A DNA stretch of 49,939 nucleotides from Euryarchaeota archaeon UBA259 (lineage in GTDB: Archaea > Thermoplasmatota > Poseidoniia > Poseidoniales > Poseidoniaceae): NCBI GenBank assembly GCA_002506275.1, contig DAXG01000001.1, positions 1 through 49,939 on the forward strand. The letters run 5' to 3'. The notes below the pieces were generated by a model. The model was not told where the DNA came from. It was given only the letters and a program-made list of their open reading frames with translations, and made no database searches. The translations under genes and the position numbers were made by a program. Shown here piece by piece: positions 43,023-49,939 of this stretch. Each line of letters opens with the position of its first letter. Position 1 is the stretch's first letter.

Positions 43023-43311
43023 GGACACGCGTCCAGCGCTCAGCAGCCGGCACTCCAGTAACGACCAATTCGACCGATGTGACTCCTTTGATCTTCCCGA
43101 TTTTTTGCCTCAGGTCGCGTAAATCAAACAAACAACACGGGCAATGTGGCCGTTCCGGTGTTACGGCGATGTTCACGCCACCGTTCTCCGTGACTTCAAG
43201 ACCCTGAATCTGATTTGTCTCGGAAAGATTTTGTTCGGTGTGTGGGTCTTTCCACGCCGCAATTAGGCGCGTTAAGCGACGTTTGATGGCCATGATTTTC
43301 TTTGGCTTCAT
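43009..43311 (-). CDS. MIP18/DUF59-like protein, possible Fe-S cluster assembly factor
   Basis: From ATG 43311 it has 100 residues. The C-terminal part RQKIGKIKGVTSVELVVTG with following VPAAERWT matches the end of the MIP18/DUF59 fold (V-x-G-V-x-x-V-x-V...P-x-W). Before it lies HCPCCLFDLRDL, where relatives often have a single conserved Cys; here there are three cysteines in C-x-C-C. The N-terminus is short and basic. ATG 43311 is chosen because GGGGGAG lies 4 bases upstream; ATG 43341 would start 3 bases after xseB. The family assignment is moderate. Confidence 0.55.
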   Translation of the reverse strand: MKPKKIMAIKRRLTRLIAAWKDPHTEQNLSETNQIQGLEVTENGGVNIAVTPERPHCPCCLFDLRDLRQKIGKIKGVTSVELVVTGVPAAERWTRVLNPE

Positions 43312-43344
43312 CGCGCTCCCCCACTTGGCTATAGGCTCCATCCA

Positions 43345-43569
43345 TTACTGCTTTTCCGATTGAAGTTCGGATTCAATTTCATCCAATTGCAGTTCATTGA
43401 GTTTACCTTCTGCCTCTGCTAACTCTGATTTACAAAGTTTGAGTAATTCAGCCCCTTCTTCGTACAGTTTTAACGTTTCATCTAAGCCCATTCCTCCTCG
43501 TTCGAGCGTTGAGACAATGGCTTCTAATCGCAGTACTGCTTCAGTGTATGTTGGTTTTTCGTCACTCAT
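43345..43569 (-). CDS. xseB: Exonuclease VII small subunit
   Basis: This 74-residue protein has the XseB pattern: TYTEAVLRLEAIVSTLERGG, then MGLDETLKLYEEGAELLKLC and the helix SELAEAEGKLNELQ. In bacteria several XseB chains bind the XseA C-terminal helix to form the exonuclease that removes oligonucleotides from single-stranded DNA ends. Its ATG overlaps the xseA stop by four bases (ATGA, 43566-43569), a coupling that keeps the subunits together. Confidence 0.93.
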   Translation of the reverse strand: MSDEKPTYTEAVLRLEAIVSTLERGGMGLDETLKLYEEGAELLKLCKSELAEAEGKLNELQLDEIESELQSEKQ

Positions 43570-44828
43570 GTTGTTCCCTCATTTTTCTGTGTCTTGATAA
43601 TTTGCGCATCGGCCGAGCCGTCCGCAAAATGAAGAATAATGTCTTGTCCAGTTTGTAAGCCATCAACGCTGCTGAGGACAGAACCTTCAGCAGTTTGTGT
43701 CATTGAGTAACCTCTTTCGAGTACGCGTTGTGGATGAACTGCGGCAAGAGACGCTTCGCAACGTGCTAAGATGTTGGATTGGATATTCAGTGATTGGCGG
43801 GTTGCTCTTTCGATTCGAGAAGCGATTCTCATCATTTCGCCCTTGGCACGGTTAAGTCCAGCAAGTGGGGCTACCCGCAGCCGTGAATGCAAAACAGTGA
43901 TTTTTTGCCTGCAATCGATAAGTTGCCGTTGAGAGGCGACCTTGAGCCGCTCATCCATCTCGTCGAGGAGAAACTCAATTTCATTACGTGAAGGAACAAC
44001 CCGTTCAATGGCGTCTGACGGAGTTGATGCACGTAGGTCTGCCACTAAATCCGATACCAGAACATCTGACTCATGCCCAACAGCGGAAACCACCGGTACT
44101 GGACTTGCTAAAATTGCACGAGCAACAGGCTCTAAGTTGAACGCCCACAAGTCTTCCGGAGAACCTCCTCCTCTGCCGAGGATGACCAAATCCACAGGTG
44201 GCTGATTACGATGTTTGGCAACCTCTGCATTGGCTAATGCCCGAGTTACGGCCAGGCCACGAACAATTTCTTGAGGGGCTCTTGGACCTTGAACCAACAC
44301 TCCAATTACGGTTCGACGCAGTCCAGGCCACCGGTTATCGATGAGCCGGTGCATGTCGGAAAGTGCTGCGGAGCCAGCCCCGGTCACGATAGCAATATGT
44401 TTTGGAACAGCTGGAATACGCTGACGGGTCCGTTCCAATTCCCCTTCTTGGTTGAGCTTTTCAAGAAGTAGGCGTTTCGCTTTTTCCAATTCTCCAAGTA
44501 CATTGACCGGCTCAATTCGCTGAACAACCAACTGAATATTTCCGCGCTTGACATAGAGGTCAAGTGTGGCAATAACCACGACTTCACTCCCTTCTTTGAT
44601 GCTTGGATCGATGGAGCATTTCCCCTTCCATATCACGGCACTCATTTGACCATCTTCATCTCGAAGTGAAAAATAGGTATGACCGCTTGCGTATTGTTTC
44701 CATTGGGTCACTTCACCTTTCAACGCTTGATTCCGAAACAATGGGTCGTGAGCGACGGTTCTTTTGACCAACTGTGCGAATTGCCCGATGGGTAATGGAC
44801 CGGTTGTGACTTGTCCACTCCCGGTCAT
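43566..44828 (-). CDS. xseA: Exonuclease VII large subunit
   Basis: 420 residues from ATG 44828. The N-terminal OB-fold (about residues 10-95, VTQWKQYASGHTYFSLRDED, MSAVIWKGK) binds single-stranded DNA. The catalytic core (about 105-300) contains HIAIVTGAGSAALSDM, VDLVILGRGGGSPEDLWAFN and VPVVSAVGHESDVLVSDLVA followed by RASTPSDA, the family's conserved blocks. A long coiled-coil segment precedes the C-terminal barrel-like region HPQRVLERGYSMTQ. All key motifs are present. A GTG at 44861, 6 bases after the corA stop, would add 11 residues. With xseB it makes a complete bacterial-type ExoVII. Confidence 0.95.
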   Translation of the reverse strand: MTGSGQVTTGPLPIGQFAQLVKRTVAHDPLFRNQALKGEVTQWKQYASGHTYFSLRDEDGQMSAVIWKGKCSIDPSIKEGSEVVVIATLDLYVKRGNIQLVVQRIEPVNVLGELEKAKRLLLEKLNQEGELERTRQRIPAVPKHIAIVTGAGSAALSDMHRLIDNRWPGLRRTVIGVLVQGPRAPQEIVRGLAVTRALANAEVAKHRNQPPVDLVILGRGGGSPEDLWAFNLEPVARAILASPVPVVSAVGHESDVLVSDLVADLRASTPSDAIERVVPSRNEIEFLLDEMDERLKVASQRQLIDCRQKITVLHSRLRVAPLAGLNRAKGEMMRIASRIERATRQSLNIQSNILARCEASLAAVHPQRVLERGYSMTQTAEGSVLSSVDGLQTGQDIILHFADGSADAQIIKTQKNEGTT

Positions 44829-44867
44829 AGTTTCATAGAAGTGTCCACGGTTCTTGAACACTCGCGC

Positions 44868-45869
44868 TCAGTCTTCGTAGGTTTTCAACCAACCGCGACG
44901 CCAAAAGAAGGTCAGCATGATGCAGGCAAAGGCCAGCATGATGACGATGATTCCCCAGAAACCTCCAACCTGATTGAGCGGTAAATCCTCATTGTTCATG
45001 CCGAATATTCCGGCAATCAACGTCAACGGCAGCATGATGGCACCAATGATGGTCAACGTCGTCATTACTTCAGTGAGTTGCGCATTCGATTCAGCCAATT
45101 GCATGCTGATGTTACTGAGATAGGAATCGCGTGCAGAGGTTGCGCCCGACGAGTAATTGCTCGCTCGCTTCACCAACGCCACTGATAACTGGTGGAGGTC
45201 AGAGAAATAGCGCTCAGCACCCGACCCAATGAGCCGTTCATTTGGTTTTAGTAACCGCATTGTGACGGTATTCAGCGATTCAATCGATTTACTCGCTTCA
45301 CGCAAATAACGCTTCAAATCGTGCAGACTTTCGAGAATGTTATCGTATTTTTGGGAAGGGTCGAAAACTTGGAATTCGAGTTGATCCAACTGACGAGAGT
45401 AGGAATTCAAAATGGGTGTCCAGTCGTCTGCAATAGAATCCAGCAACTCATAGAGCAGGAAGTCAATGCCTAATGCGAGGTCTTCTTCATCCGCCTTCTT
45501 GAAGCGATGCCTGAACTTCTTTAATGCCGGGATACTGTAGTGCCGAACAGTGATGATGAGGTTTTCTTTGATGAAAATAGCGACAGGTTCAGTATCCAGT
45601 TGATTGTCTGCATCACGCGCATTGATGACGATGAAGCGATGATTCGTGAACTTCTGAGCGGTCGTATCAGCGTGCCCAAAAACATCTTCGACAGCGAGTT
45701 CGTCAAAGTCCATCTTTTCAAGAAGAAATTGTCGGACTTCATCGTCAGGACGTAGGATGTCAAGCCAAGCTAACCCTTGCTCTTGAATGGCACCTTGGAC
45801 GGTATCCAAGTCGTATTTTTCACGTGCTATATGGCCAGATGCAGCAGTTTGTAAACGCAGTTCCGCCAT
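44868..45869 (-). CDS. CorA-family magnesium/divalent cation channel
   Basis: This 333-residue protein has a soluble funnel domain (about residues 1-250) with a long helix (SDLHQLSVALVKRASNYSSG and following). Two C-terminal membrane helices follow: MTTLTIIGAIMLPLTLIAGI, leading to the diagnostic GMN selectivity motif (GIFGMNNEDLP), then FWGIIVIMLAFACIMLTFFW with a basic RRGWLK end. It forms a pentameric Mg2+ (or Co2+/Ni2+) uptake channel. The GAGGG ribosome binding site is about 6 bases before the ATG. Confidence 0.94.
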   Translation of the reverse strand: MAELRLQTAASGHIAREKYDLDTVQGAIQEQGLAWLDILRPDDEVRQFLLEKMDFDELAVEDVFGHADTTAQKFTNHRFIVINARDADNQLDTEPVAIFIKENLIITVRHYSIPALKKFRHRFKKADEEDLALGIDFLLYELLDSIADDWTPILNSYSRQLDQLEFQVFDPSQKYDNILESLHDLKRYLREASKSIESLNTVTMRLLKPNERLIGSGAERYFSDLHQLSVALVKRASNYSSGATSARDSYLSNISMQLAESNAQLTEVMTTLTIIGAIMLPLTLIAGIFGMNNEDLPLNQVGGFWGIIVIMLAFACIMLTFFWRRGWLKTYED

Positions 45870-45902
45870 GAGAGGCCCTCACATTCATCGTTGTTGATGT
45901 TT

Positions 45903-46094
45903 TCATTCATTTTCGGGGTCTAAACTGCTGTTTTGCCGGTTGATTTTCTTTTGCCGGTTGGCGTATATTTGCCGTTGTTCAACTTCTTCCAACTTGTGTC
46001 GAATCTTCCATGAAAGAAAGCGAACGACGATGTAAAGACCAACCAAATCAATAACGAGAATGAGCGCATTCGAGCGAATCCATTCAACAATCAT
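45903..46094 (-). CDS. Small single-helix membrane protein
   Basis: The 63-residue frame from ATG 46094 reads MIVEWIRSNALILVIDLVGL, a membrane helix to about residue 27. A cytoplasmic, basic, probably coiled-coil tail follows (SWKIRHKLEEVEQRQIYANR, QKKINRQNSSLDPENE). It starts 11 bases after the ferredoxin stop and is probably in the same transcript. The function is unknown. Longer starts would overlap the ferredoxin gene. Confidence 0.55.
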   Translation of the reverse strand: MIVEWIRSNALILVIDLVGLYIVVRFLSWKIRHKLEEVEQRQIYANRQKKINRQNSSLDPENE

Positions 46095-46105
46095 TCGTTC
46101 AACCC

Positions 46106-46444
46106 CTACAACGGTGGCCGAATGTCCACGTCTACGTCGCCGTTTGGAACACCAATGCAGCCTAATCGGGCACATTCCTCGACAAGATAGTCGTCAAGGC
46201 CTGGTGGAAGAACTTCCGGCAGTGGGATGTCACCATAGAGAAGGGTGACCATGCATGTCCCGCAGGTACCTGACGTGCAATTCGTTGGAATTCGAACTCC
46301 AGCATCTTCGGCATGTTCAACCAATGTATTTCCAGCAATGAAGGGCGTTTGTCCCAAAAGATTAGCACCTTGTAAGAAGCGAACTACGGGTCGAACCTCT
46401 TGTGTAACAGGCGTTTCTTCAGCGGTAACCGCATTGGCGGACAT
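46106..46444 (-). CDS. Plant/vertebrate-type 2Fe-2S ferredoxin
   Basis: This 112-residue protein has the C-x4-C-x2-C...C cluster motif in IPTNCTSGTCGTCMVTLL and, further on, ARLGCIGVPNGD. The rest of the beta-grasp fold (VRFLQGANLLGQTPF, LVEHAEDAGVRIP) is present. The N-terminus carries about 20 extra residues (SANAVTAEETPVTQEVRP). It is a one-electron carrier; no reductase partner lies next to it. The GAGGTG ribosome binding site is about 7 bases before the ATG. The stop of the HhH/zinc-ribbon gene is 9 bases upstream. Confidence 0.92.
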   Translation of the reverse strand: MSANAVTAEETPVTQEVRPVVRFLQGANLLGQTPFIAGNTLVEHAEDAGVRIPTNCTSGTCGTCMVTLLYGDIPLPEVLPPGLDDYLVEECARLGCIGVPNGDVDVDIRPPL

Positions 46445-46453
46445 AGACCCACC

Positions 46454-47545
46454 TCAGCGCATATCCTTGTGACGTGTCCAACGGCCAGTTTGCTTATTGA
46501 AATACAATCCAGCCTTCTTCATCCACTTGTTGAACTTGGTTGCTCCAGCACCTGTACGCAGAATGAAGTCTTCACGGTCTTCTTGAGCTTGGATGTAGTT
46601 TTTGGCAGCCAACTTTTGGTCAATCCAATCGTTGATGTCCATAAGGCCGCCAGTGAGCCCACCTTCTTCTACAGCCTTGGTCATCTCGTCAGCGGTTGCT
46701 CCAGTGACTTCCAAATCCTTGCGTATGAGTTCGTTCATGCTTGACAAGTCCATCGAAGCAGGCTTTGGTGGGACAGGATTGCGTGGTCGCTTATCAGGGT
46801 CAATGTTGATGCGTGAGCCGTTGGTAAGGCGTGTTTCAACCAGATCGGCAAGTCCAGGTGAGAAACTTGTTTCACATTCCCAGCACATGAACGCCCATTC
46901 CTCAGGACGGTCTTGATCGCGTGCTTGACGCGGGTCCATTTCATCACCGCAGTGAGGGCAAGCGTGGAAGATGAGTGCAGGTACGTGTTTTCGACGGAAG
47001 TCAACGATATCTTGCGGCGTTCCTTCAAGTTCGAGCATTTCATGGTCACGAGCAGCTTCTAAACCCCGAGTTTCTAACTGGTCGCGAATTTTCACTTTCT
47101 GGTCGTCCTTCCCTTCATCGTGGAGGTTATTTTCCAGTTTTACAATGAGTTCGACCGTCTTTCCAAGTCGATTCATAATCAGTTTCTTGGCTCGGAACGA
47201 TTCAACTTTCGCAATTTTTAGACGTTCCTTCTGTTCTGCAAGTTCGGTCAGTACGTCCTTTTGCTTGCGTTGGAACTTGATTTCCTCAATCTTTGACTCC
47301 TGTTTCTTTTCAGGCGCCAAAACTTTCGACAGATAGCGTTCTTTTCCGTGGCTTTGAGGCCCGGCAGTGATAATTGAAATCACACCGTCGGCGATGTCCG
47401 ATTTGAGACCGTAATTTTCGATGAGCATGTCCTTGTCAATTTTCTTCAAATCGCCAATTTTGAGTCCCGAATCGGCCAACTGCTGAGCAGTAGTTTCATC
47501 GATACCTCGGCGTAGTAAAGCAAGATAGGTGTCTTTCTTGGCCAT
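46454..47545 (-). CDS. HhH-like plus zinc-ribbon protein, probable nucleic-acid binding
   Basis: This 363-residue protein has an N-terminal helix-hairpin-helix-like (SAM-like) domain (RRGIDETTAQQLADSGLKIG, about residues 12-60). A long charged coiled coil follows (KQKDVLTELAEQKERLKIAK, about 85-175). A zinc ribbon has ACPHCGDEMD and, about 22 residues later, MCWECETSFS (about 196-228). A C-terminal helical part ends in WMKKAGLYFNKQTGRWTRHK. It is probably a DNA- or RNA-binding factor; no named family is recognised. A strong GGAGGGG ribosome binding site precedes the ATG by about 4 bases. Confidence 0.7.
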   Translation of the reverse strand: MAKKDTYLALLRRGIDETTAQQLADSGLKIGDLKKIDKDMLIENYGLKSDIADGVISIITAGPQSHGKERYLSKVLAPEKKQESKIEEIKFQRKQKDVLTELAEQKERLKIAKVESFRAKKLIMNRLGKTVELIVKLENNLHDEGKDDQKVKIRDQLETRGLEAARDHEMLELEGTPQDIVDFRRKHVPALIFHACPHCGDEMDPRQARDQDRPEEWAFMCWECETSFSPGLADLVETRLTNGSRINIDPDKRPRNPVPPKPASMDLSSMNELIRKDLEVTGATADEMTKAVEEGGLTGGLMDINDWIDQKLAAKNYIQAQEDREDFILRTGAGATKFNKWMKKAGLYFNKQTGRWTRHKDMR

Positions 47546-47570
47546 AGCATCCCCTCCGTCGAGTCAATGC

Positions 47571-47601
47571 GAGGAGACCCTCCTAAGAAAAGGCTCTCCT
47601 C
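47571..47601 (-). terminator. Hairpin between ksgA and the HhH/zinc-ribbon gene
   Basis: GAGGAGA (47571-47577) and TCTCCTC (47595-47601) form a 7-base perfect stem. On the minus strand the loop contains CCTTTTCTT. It lies about 40 bases past the ksgA stop (47643) and may end the L21e-rpoF-DUF655-ksgA transcript, or form part of the next gene's leader. Confidence 0.4.
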
Positions 47602-47642
47602 TCACAGTGTAGGAATAGATACAGTCTTTGACCCCTTATGAA

Positions 47643-48518
47643 CTACGAATTATCCGCACATTTTGTGAACGATTCACACAGTTCGATCCAATCGTCTAAT
47701 TCCAGTTCTTCAGGGCGCAGTTCCATTCGCTCGTCCTTTTGATGGGCTGCATAGGCTTGCTTCCACCGTCCTGCATGCCAACCTTTGACTCGACCAATTC
47801 GCCGTGGGACGGCTTTGAGGGTCGATCGGAGCTTTTTCCTGCGTTGGTCAAAAGCAAGATGAATCATTTGACGAACCAAGCGAACATCACACGGCCAAAC
47901 TTCCCCGTGCGGTTCCATGCTGATGTAACAAGAATTGACCTTTGGCATCGGACTGAAATTATGCGGAGACACCTTATCCTCGATTTCACATTCCCAGTCA
48001 AGACAAACCGTCATTCCAAGTGAACCAACATCGCTTTCGTATTCCATCACCAATCTCTCAGCAAATTCTTCTTGGACAAGCAACACGATTTTCTGAAGTT
48101 CGGTGGTACGTGGGTTTCGATGGTACCTTGTGAGTTCGTCAACCAAAGGCGAAGAGATTTGGTAAGGGATATTGGCAATAATTTTGGTAACTGTTTCCGG
48201 CCATCGTGCTTGCAGAGCATCACCTTCGATGAGTTGGAGTTGCTCAGATTCCATTTCTGGTGCGAAAGCATCGCGCAGATGTTTGACTGCCCCAGTATCG
48301 ATTTCGATGGCTGTAAGTTTGCACCCAGTGGACAGCAGTGCTTCAGTTAAGACGCCTGGTCCGGGGCCAATTTCGAGAACGTGGTCTTCCTTAGAGACGT
48401 TTCCAAGTTCGACAGCCCGAGCAATAAGTTCGTCATTGACGAGAAAATGTTGGCCCAGTGATTTATCGAAAGGCTGCTTATCTCGCAGACTGTCAATGAG
48501 CCATCGAGCGCCTCTCAT
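47643..48518 (-). CDS. ksgA: rRNA adenine N6,N6-dimethyltransferase KsgA/Dim1
   Basis: It dimethylates two adjacent adenines in the 3'-terminal helix of 16S rRNA during small-subunit maturation. The 291-residue protein has KSLGQHFLVNDELI at the start, the SAM-binding LEIGPGPGVLTEAL, LTAIEIDTGAV, EGDALQ, and the catalytic IIANIPYQISSPLV (the N-I-P-Y form typical of Dim1/KsgA). FSPMPKVNSCYISM follows further on. Its ATG overlaps the DUF655 stop (ATGA, 48515-48518), in the arrangement common across archaea. Confidence 0.96.
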   Translation of the reverse strand: MRGARWLIDSLRDKQPFDKSLGQHFLVNDELIARAVELGNVSKEDHVLEIGPGPGVLTEALLSTGCKLTAIEIDTGAVKHLRDAFAPEMESEQLQLIEGDALQARWPETVTKIIANIPYQISSPLVDELTRYHRNPRTTELQKIVLLVQEEFAERLVMEYESDVGSLGMTVCLDWECEIEDKVSPHNFSPMPKVNSCYISMEPHGEVWPCDVRLVRQMIHLAFDQRRKKLRSTLKAVPRRIGRVKGWHAGRWKQAYAAHQKDERMELRPEELELDDWIELCESFTKCADNS

Positions 48519-49303
48519 GCCTTCACCGGCAGGAGCAGGTCGAGCAGTCGAGGTTGCATATTTCGGTCATCGAGTTCGGCAAGGAACCGCTTTGCAAGCA
48601 GCTCTCCAGCATCAATGTTGCAAGCCTCGTTGAGTGCGCTTAGGGATTCAAACCCAGAGGAGCCTCGTGCTTCGACCATCTGCATGGCTTTCTTGTTACC
48701 AACGCCTGAAAGGAGTTCAAAGGCGTGTTGTTTGAGCGACATGTTGCCGGCAACATTGAAGAAGGCCGCAATGAAATGTTTTTCGTTTTCCTCAATGAAA
48801 ATTTGGATCACGAGAGGTAGGTCGGCTTTGACATGGTTAGCAACTCTCCCAATGTTGGTCATACCAAGCACTTGATCGATGTGTTCTCGCAGGTTGGAAT
48901 CCGTACCTATGTACACTCGTGAGGTTGTGAGCAGTGGAGCCATTCCGGCTTTTGGTTTGAGCCGACACAACAACATTTTCGATTCACTGACAGCAATGAC
49001 TTCGTTTCTTGTTTGGTCGTGGTCAATGACGCGGGCCCAATCCTCTTCCATGAGAGGTGATTTTTGTTGAGGGCGTGAGGGACGGTTTCCCTGACGGTTT
49101 TGATTCCCTCGTCGGTTGTTATCGTTGCGACGGTTGCTGTCTCGCCTTGGGGTAGAGTTCTGGCGAGGTTGAGGTTTTTGAGCAGGAGTGACTTCCTTTC
49201 TCCCTTCTGCTGGGCGTGACCATGAAGTCGAACTTGAATTGGATGTCGATTTCTTCTTGCCTGCTCCAACCTTGATGTTACGATCTTTTCGCGCCCCGGT
49301 CAT
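48515..49303 (-). CDS. DUF655 protein with disordered Arg/Asn/Gln-rich N-terminus
   Basis: 262 residues from ATG 49303. The C-terminal two-thirds are the archaeal DUF655 domain: EVIAVSESKMLLCRLKPKAG, RVYIGTDSNLREHIDQVLGM, LVIQIFIEENEKHFIAAFFN and a helix-hairpin-helix-like LLSGVGNKKAMQMVEARG. That pattern suggests nucleic-acid binding. The first ~85 residues are low-complexity and basic (RRDSNRRNDNNRRGNQNRQG), unlike compact DUF655 proteins. The gene order L21e-rpoF-DUF655-ksgA is conserved in Euryarchaeota and supports a role in ribosome or RNA metabolism. Confidence 0.9.
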   Translation of the reverse strand: MTGARKDRNIKVGAGKKKSTSNSSSTSWSRPAEGRKEVTPAQKPQPRQNSTPRRDSNRRNDNNRRGNQNRQGNRPSRPQQKSPLMEEDWARVIDHDQTRNEVIAVSESKMLLCRLKPKAGMAPLLTTSRVYIGTDSNLREHIDQVLGMTNIGRVANHVKADLPLVIQIFIEENEKHFIAAFFNVAGNMSLKQHAFELLSGVGNKKAMQMVEARGSSGFESLSALNEACNIDAGELLAKRFLAELDDRNMQPRLLDLLLPVKA

Positions 49304-49330
49304 ATCCAATCACCTCAAAGGGGTCGGTTT

Positions 49331-49693
49331 TCATTCGAATCCGATGTGTTGACGAACAATCTCCAATACTGCAGTGATTTCATCGTCAGGAATTGTCTTT
49401 CGCTCGGATGCCATAACGGCCTTCACGTCGTTTGAGTACAGTGGCATGAGTTCGGCTAATTTTGCAGCCAAGTGTGGCAGCGTGGATAGAGTCTCAACTT
49501 CGCCCAGAGCATCTTTGAGTTGTTGAAAGACCTCAGGGTCAGTTTTGAACCCGTTTCGAGCATCGCTCGCAGCCCACTCAGCGTGCTGAAGAGCAGCCTT
49601 TTGTTCGTAGGTGAGGTTCTTACGTCGCTTCTCAGCTTCCAACAGCATGGTACGAACAGTTGCAAAGTCTACGAATCGCTCTTCTTCAGTCAT
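49331..49693 (-). CDS. rpoF: RNA polymerase subunit Rpo4 (RpoF)
   Basis: This 120-residue homologue of eukaryotic Rpb4 pairs with Rpo7 to form the RNA polymerase stalk. Typical features are an N-terminal strand-helix (VDFATVRTMLLEAEKRRKNL), the helix TYEQKAALQHAEWAASDARN, and a C-terminal HRDC-like helical part (HLAAKLAELMPLYSNDVKAV, then PDDEITAVLEIVRQH). The position between L21e and DUF655 is the archaeal norm and strengthens the call. Confidence 0.9.
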   Translation of the reverse strand: MTEEERFVDFATVRTMLLEAEKRRKNLTYEQKAALQHAEWAASDARNGFKTDPEVFQQLKDALGEVETLSTLPHLAAKLAELMPLYSNDVKAVMASERKTIPDDEITAVLEIVRQHIGFE

Positions 49694-49702
49694 GGTAATT
49701 CC

Positions 49703-49939
49703 TCATTCGAGTGGTCGCAAGTGCTCAGGTCGAGCAATGACCGTTTTTGGCATGTTACCGTCTTTGACAGCGACAACCCAAGCAACGCCTTGTCGCTTTT
49801 GGATGAATCCTGTTCGTCCGTTGAATCGACGGTGAGGCATACCCATTTGTTGGCCTCCGTCAAGGACAATAGCGACTCTGTCGCCTTCTTGATAATCGTG
49901 CATGACGCGGCTGATGTTGATTCGGCTTCGCTCGTTCTT
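49703..49939 (-). CDS. rpl21e: 50S ribosomal protein L21e (partial, N-terminus off the window)
   Basis: The open frame continues without a stop from 49703 to the window end, so 78 residues are visible; L21e is normally about 95-100 residues. KNERSRINISRVMHDYQEGD, RVAIV, GMPHRRFNGRTGFIQKRQG and the C-terminal VIARPEHLRPLE match archaeal/eukaryotic L21e. The ATG at 49903 is an internal Met, because conserved residues lie before it. It is the first visible gene of the L21e-rpoF-DUF655-ksgA operon, and its stop lies 9 bases before the rpoF ATG. Confidence 0.93.
   Translation of the reverse strand, partial: KNERSRINISRVMHDYQEGDRVAIVLDGGQQMGMPHRRFNGRTGFIQKRQGVAWVVAVKDGNMPKTVIARPEHLRPLE

Noticed and set aside
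1..49939. CRISPR arrays, insertion sequences, prophage genes, rRNA genes
   Set aside because: No regularly spaced direct repeats, transposase or integrase motifs, attachment duplications or rRNA sequence were seen; the two tRNA genes show no flanking integration.

Overview
The window reads as a contiguous piece of an archaeal chromosome with intact genes, short intergenic gaps and no mobile elements. It carries archaeal ribosomal protein L21e, RNA polymerase subunit Rpo4/RpoF, DUF655 and KsgA in the conserved order, plus RadA, archaeal-type phosphoglycerate kinase, an AK6/Fap7-type kinase and a probable initiator tRNA-Met. These sit beside bacterial-looking genes (exonuclease VII XseA/XseB, MaeB malic enzyme with a PTA-like domain, OsmC, PduO-type adenosyltransferase) and very long FN3/propeller surface proteins. 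This mixture, with mid-range GC, best fits a planktonic marine Thermoplasmatota archaeon of the Marine Group II (Candidatus Poseidoniales) kind. That placement is an inference, not a database result.

Layout. 1-9105 (-): the start of a class IV aminotransferase-like protein (cut by the window edge), preceded by a 2782-residue surface protein with a signal peptide, many propeller repeats, FN3-like domains and a C-terminal anchor. 9343-11664 (+): malic enzyme-PTA. 11644-13550 (-): a SUMF1-like membrane protein, a CPFC GST-like protein and a small charged protein. 13629-16572 (+): RlmH, two membrane proteins, a 33-codon linker ORF, a DUF2203 protein and cobalamin adenosyltransferase. 16574-18540: NUDIX hydrolase (-), DHH phosphoesterase (+), four-helix membrane protein (-). 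18684-22085 (+): a giant RGG plus PIN-domain protein. 22089-24416: isocitrate dehydrogenase (-), OsmC (+), an acidic protein of unknown function (-). 24578-25195 (+): a choice-of-anchor/Reeler-like membrane protein. 25196-28487 (-): FtsZ, RadA and a lipoprotein. 28602-30877: tRNA-Met, an unknown protein (-), AK6-like kinase (+), CDP-alcohol phosphatidyltransferase (+). 30975-36002 (+): a second FN3 surface protein with an unusual charged tail, a CaxA-type cation exchanger and a small anchored protein. 36003-38676: amidohydrolase (-), tRNA-Thr (+), Pgk (-). 38817-43022 (+): an orphan N4-type DNA methyltransferase, an M24 peptidase, a small zinc-finger-like protein, a tandem histone-fold protein and a membrane transporter-like protein. 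43009-49939 (-): a densely packed run of MIP18-like protein, XseB, XseA, CorA, a small membrane protein, 2Fe-2S ferredoxin, a HhH/zinc-ribbon protein, KsgA, DUF655, RpoF and L21e (cut by the window edge).

How the genes work together. Central carbon metabolism is represented by MaeB, Icd and Pgk. Translation and ribosome maturation are represented by L21e, KsgA, RlmH, the AK6-like kinase and two tRNAs. DNA maintenance and division are represented by RadA, FtsZ, ExoVII, the DNA methyltransferase and the histone-fold protein. The cell surface is represented by four secreted or anchored proteins plus a CDP-alcohol phosphatidyltransferase that makes lipid head groups. The least explained items are the RGG-PIN protein, the tandem histone-fold protein, the SUMF1-like membrane protein, the doubly coupled 33-codon ORF and the giant surface proteins with distinctive cytoplasmic tails.
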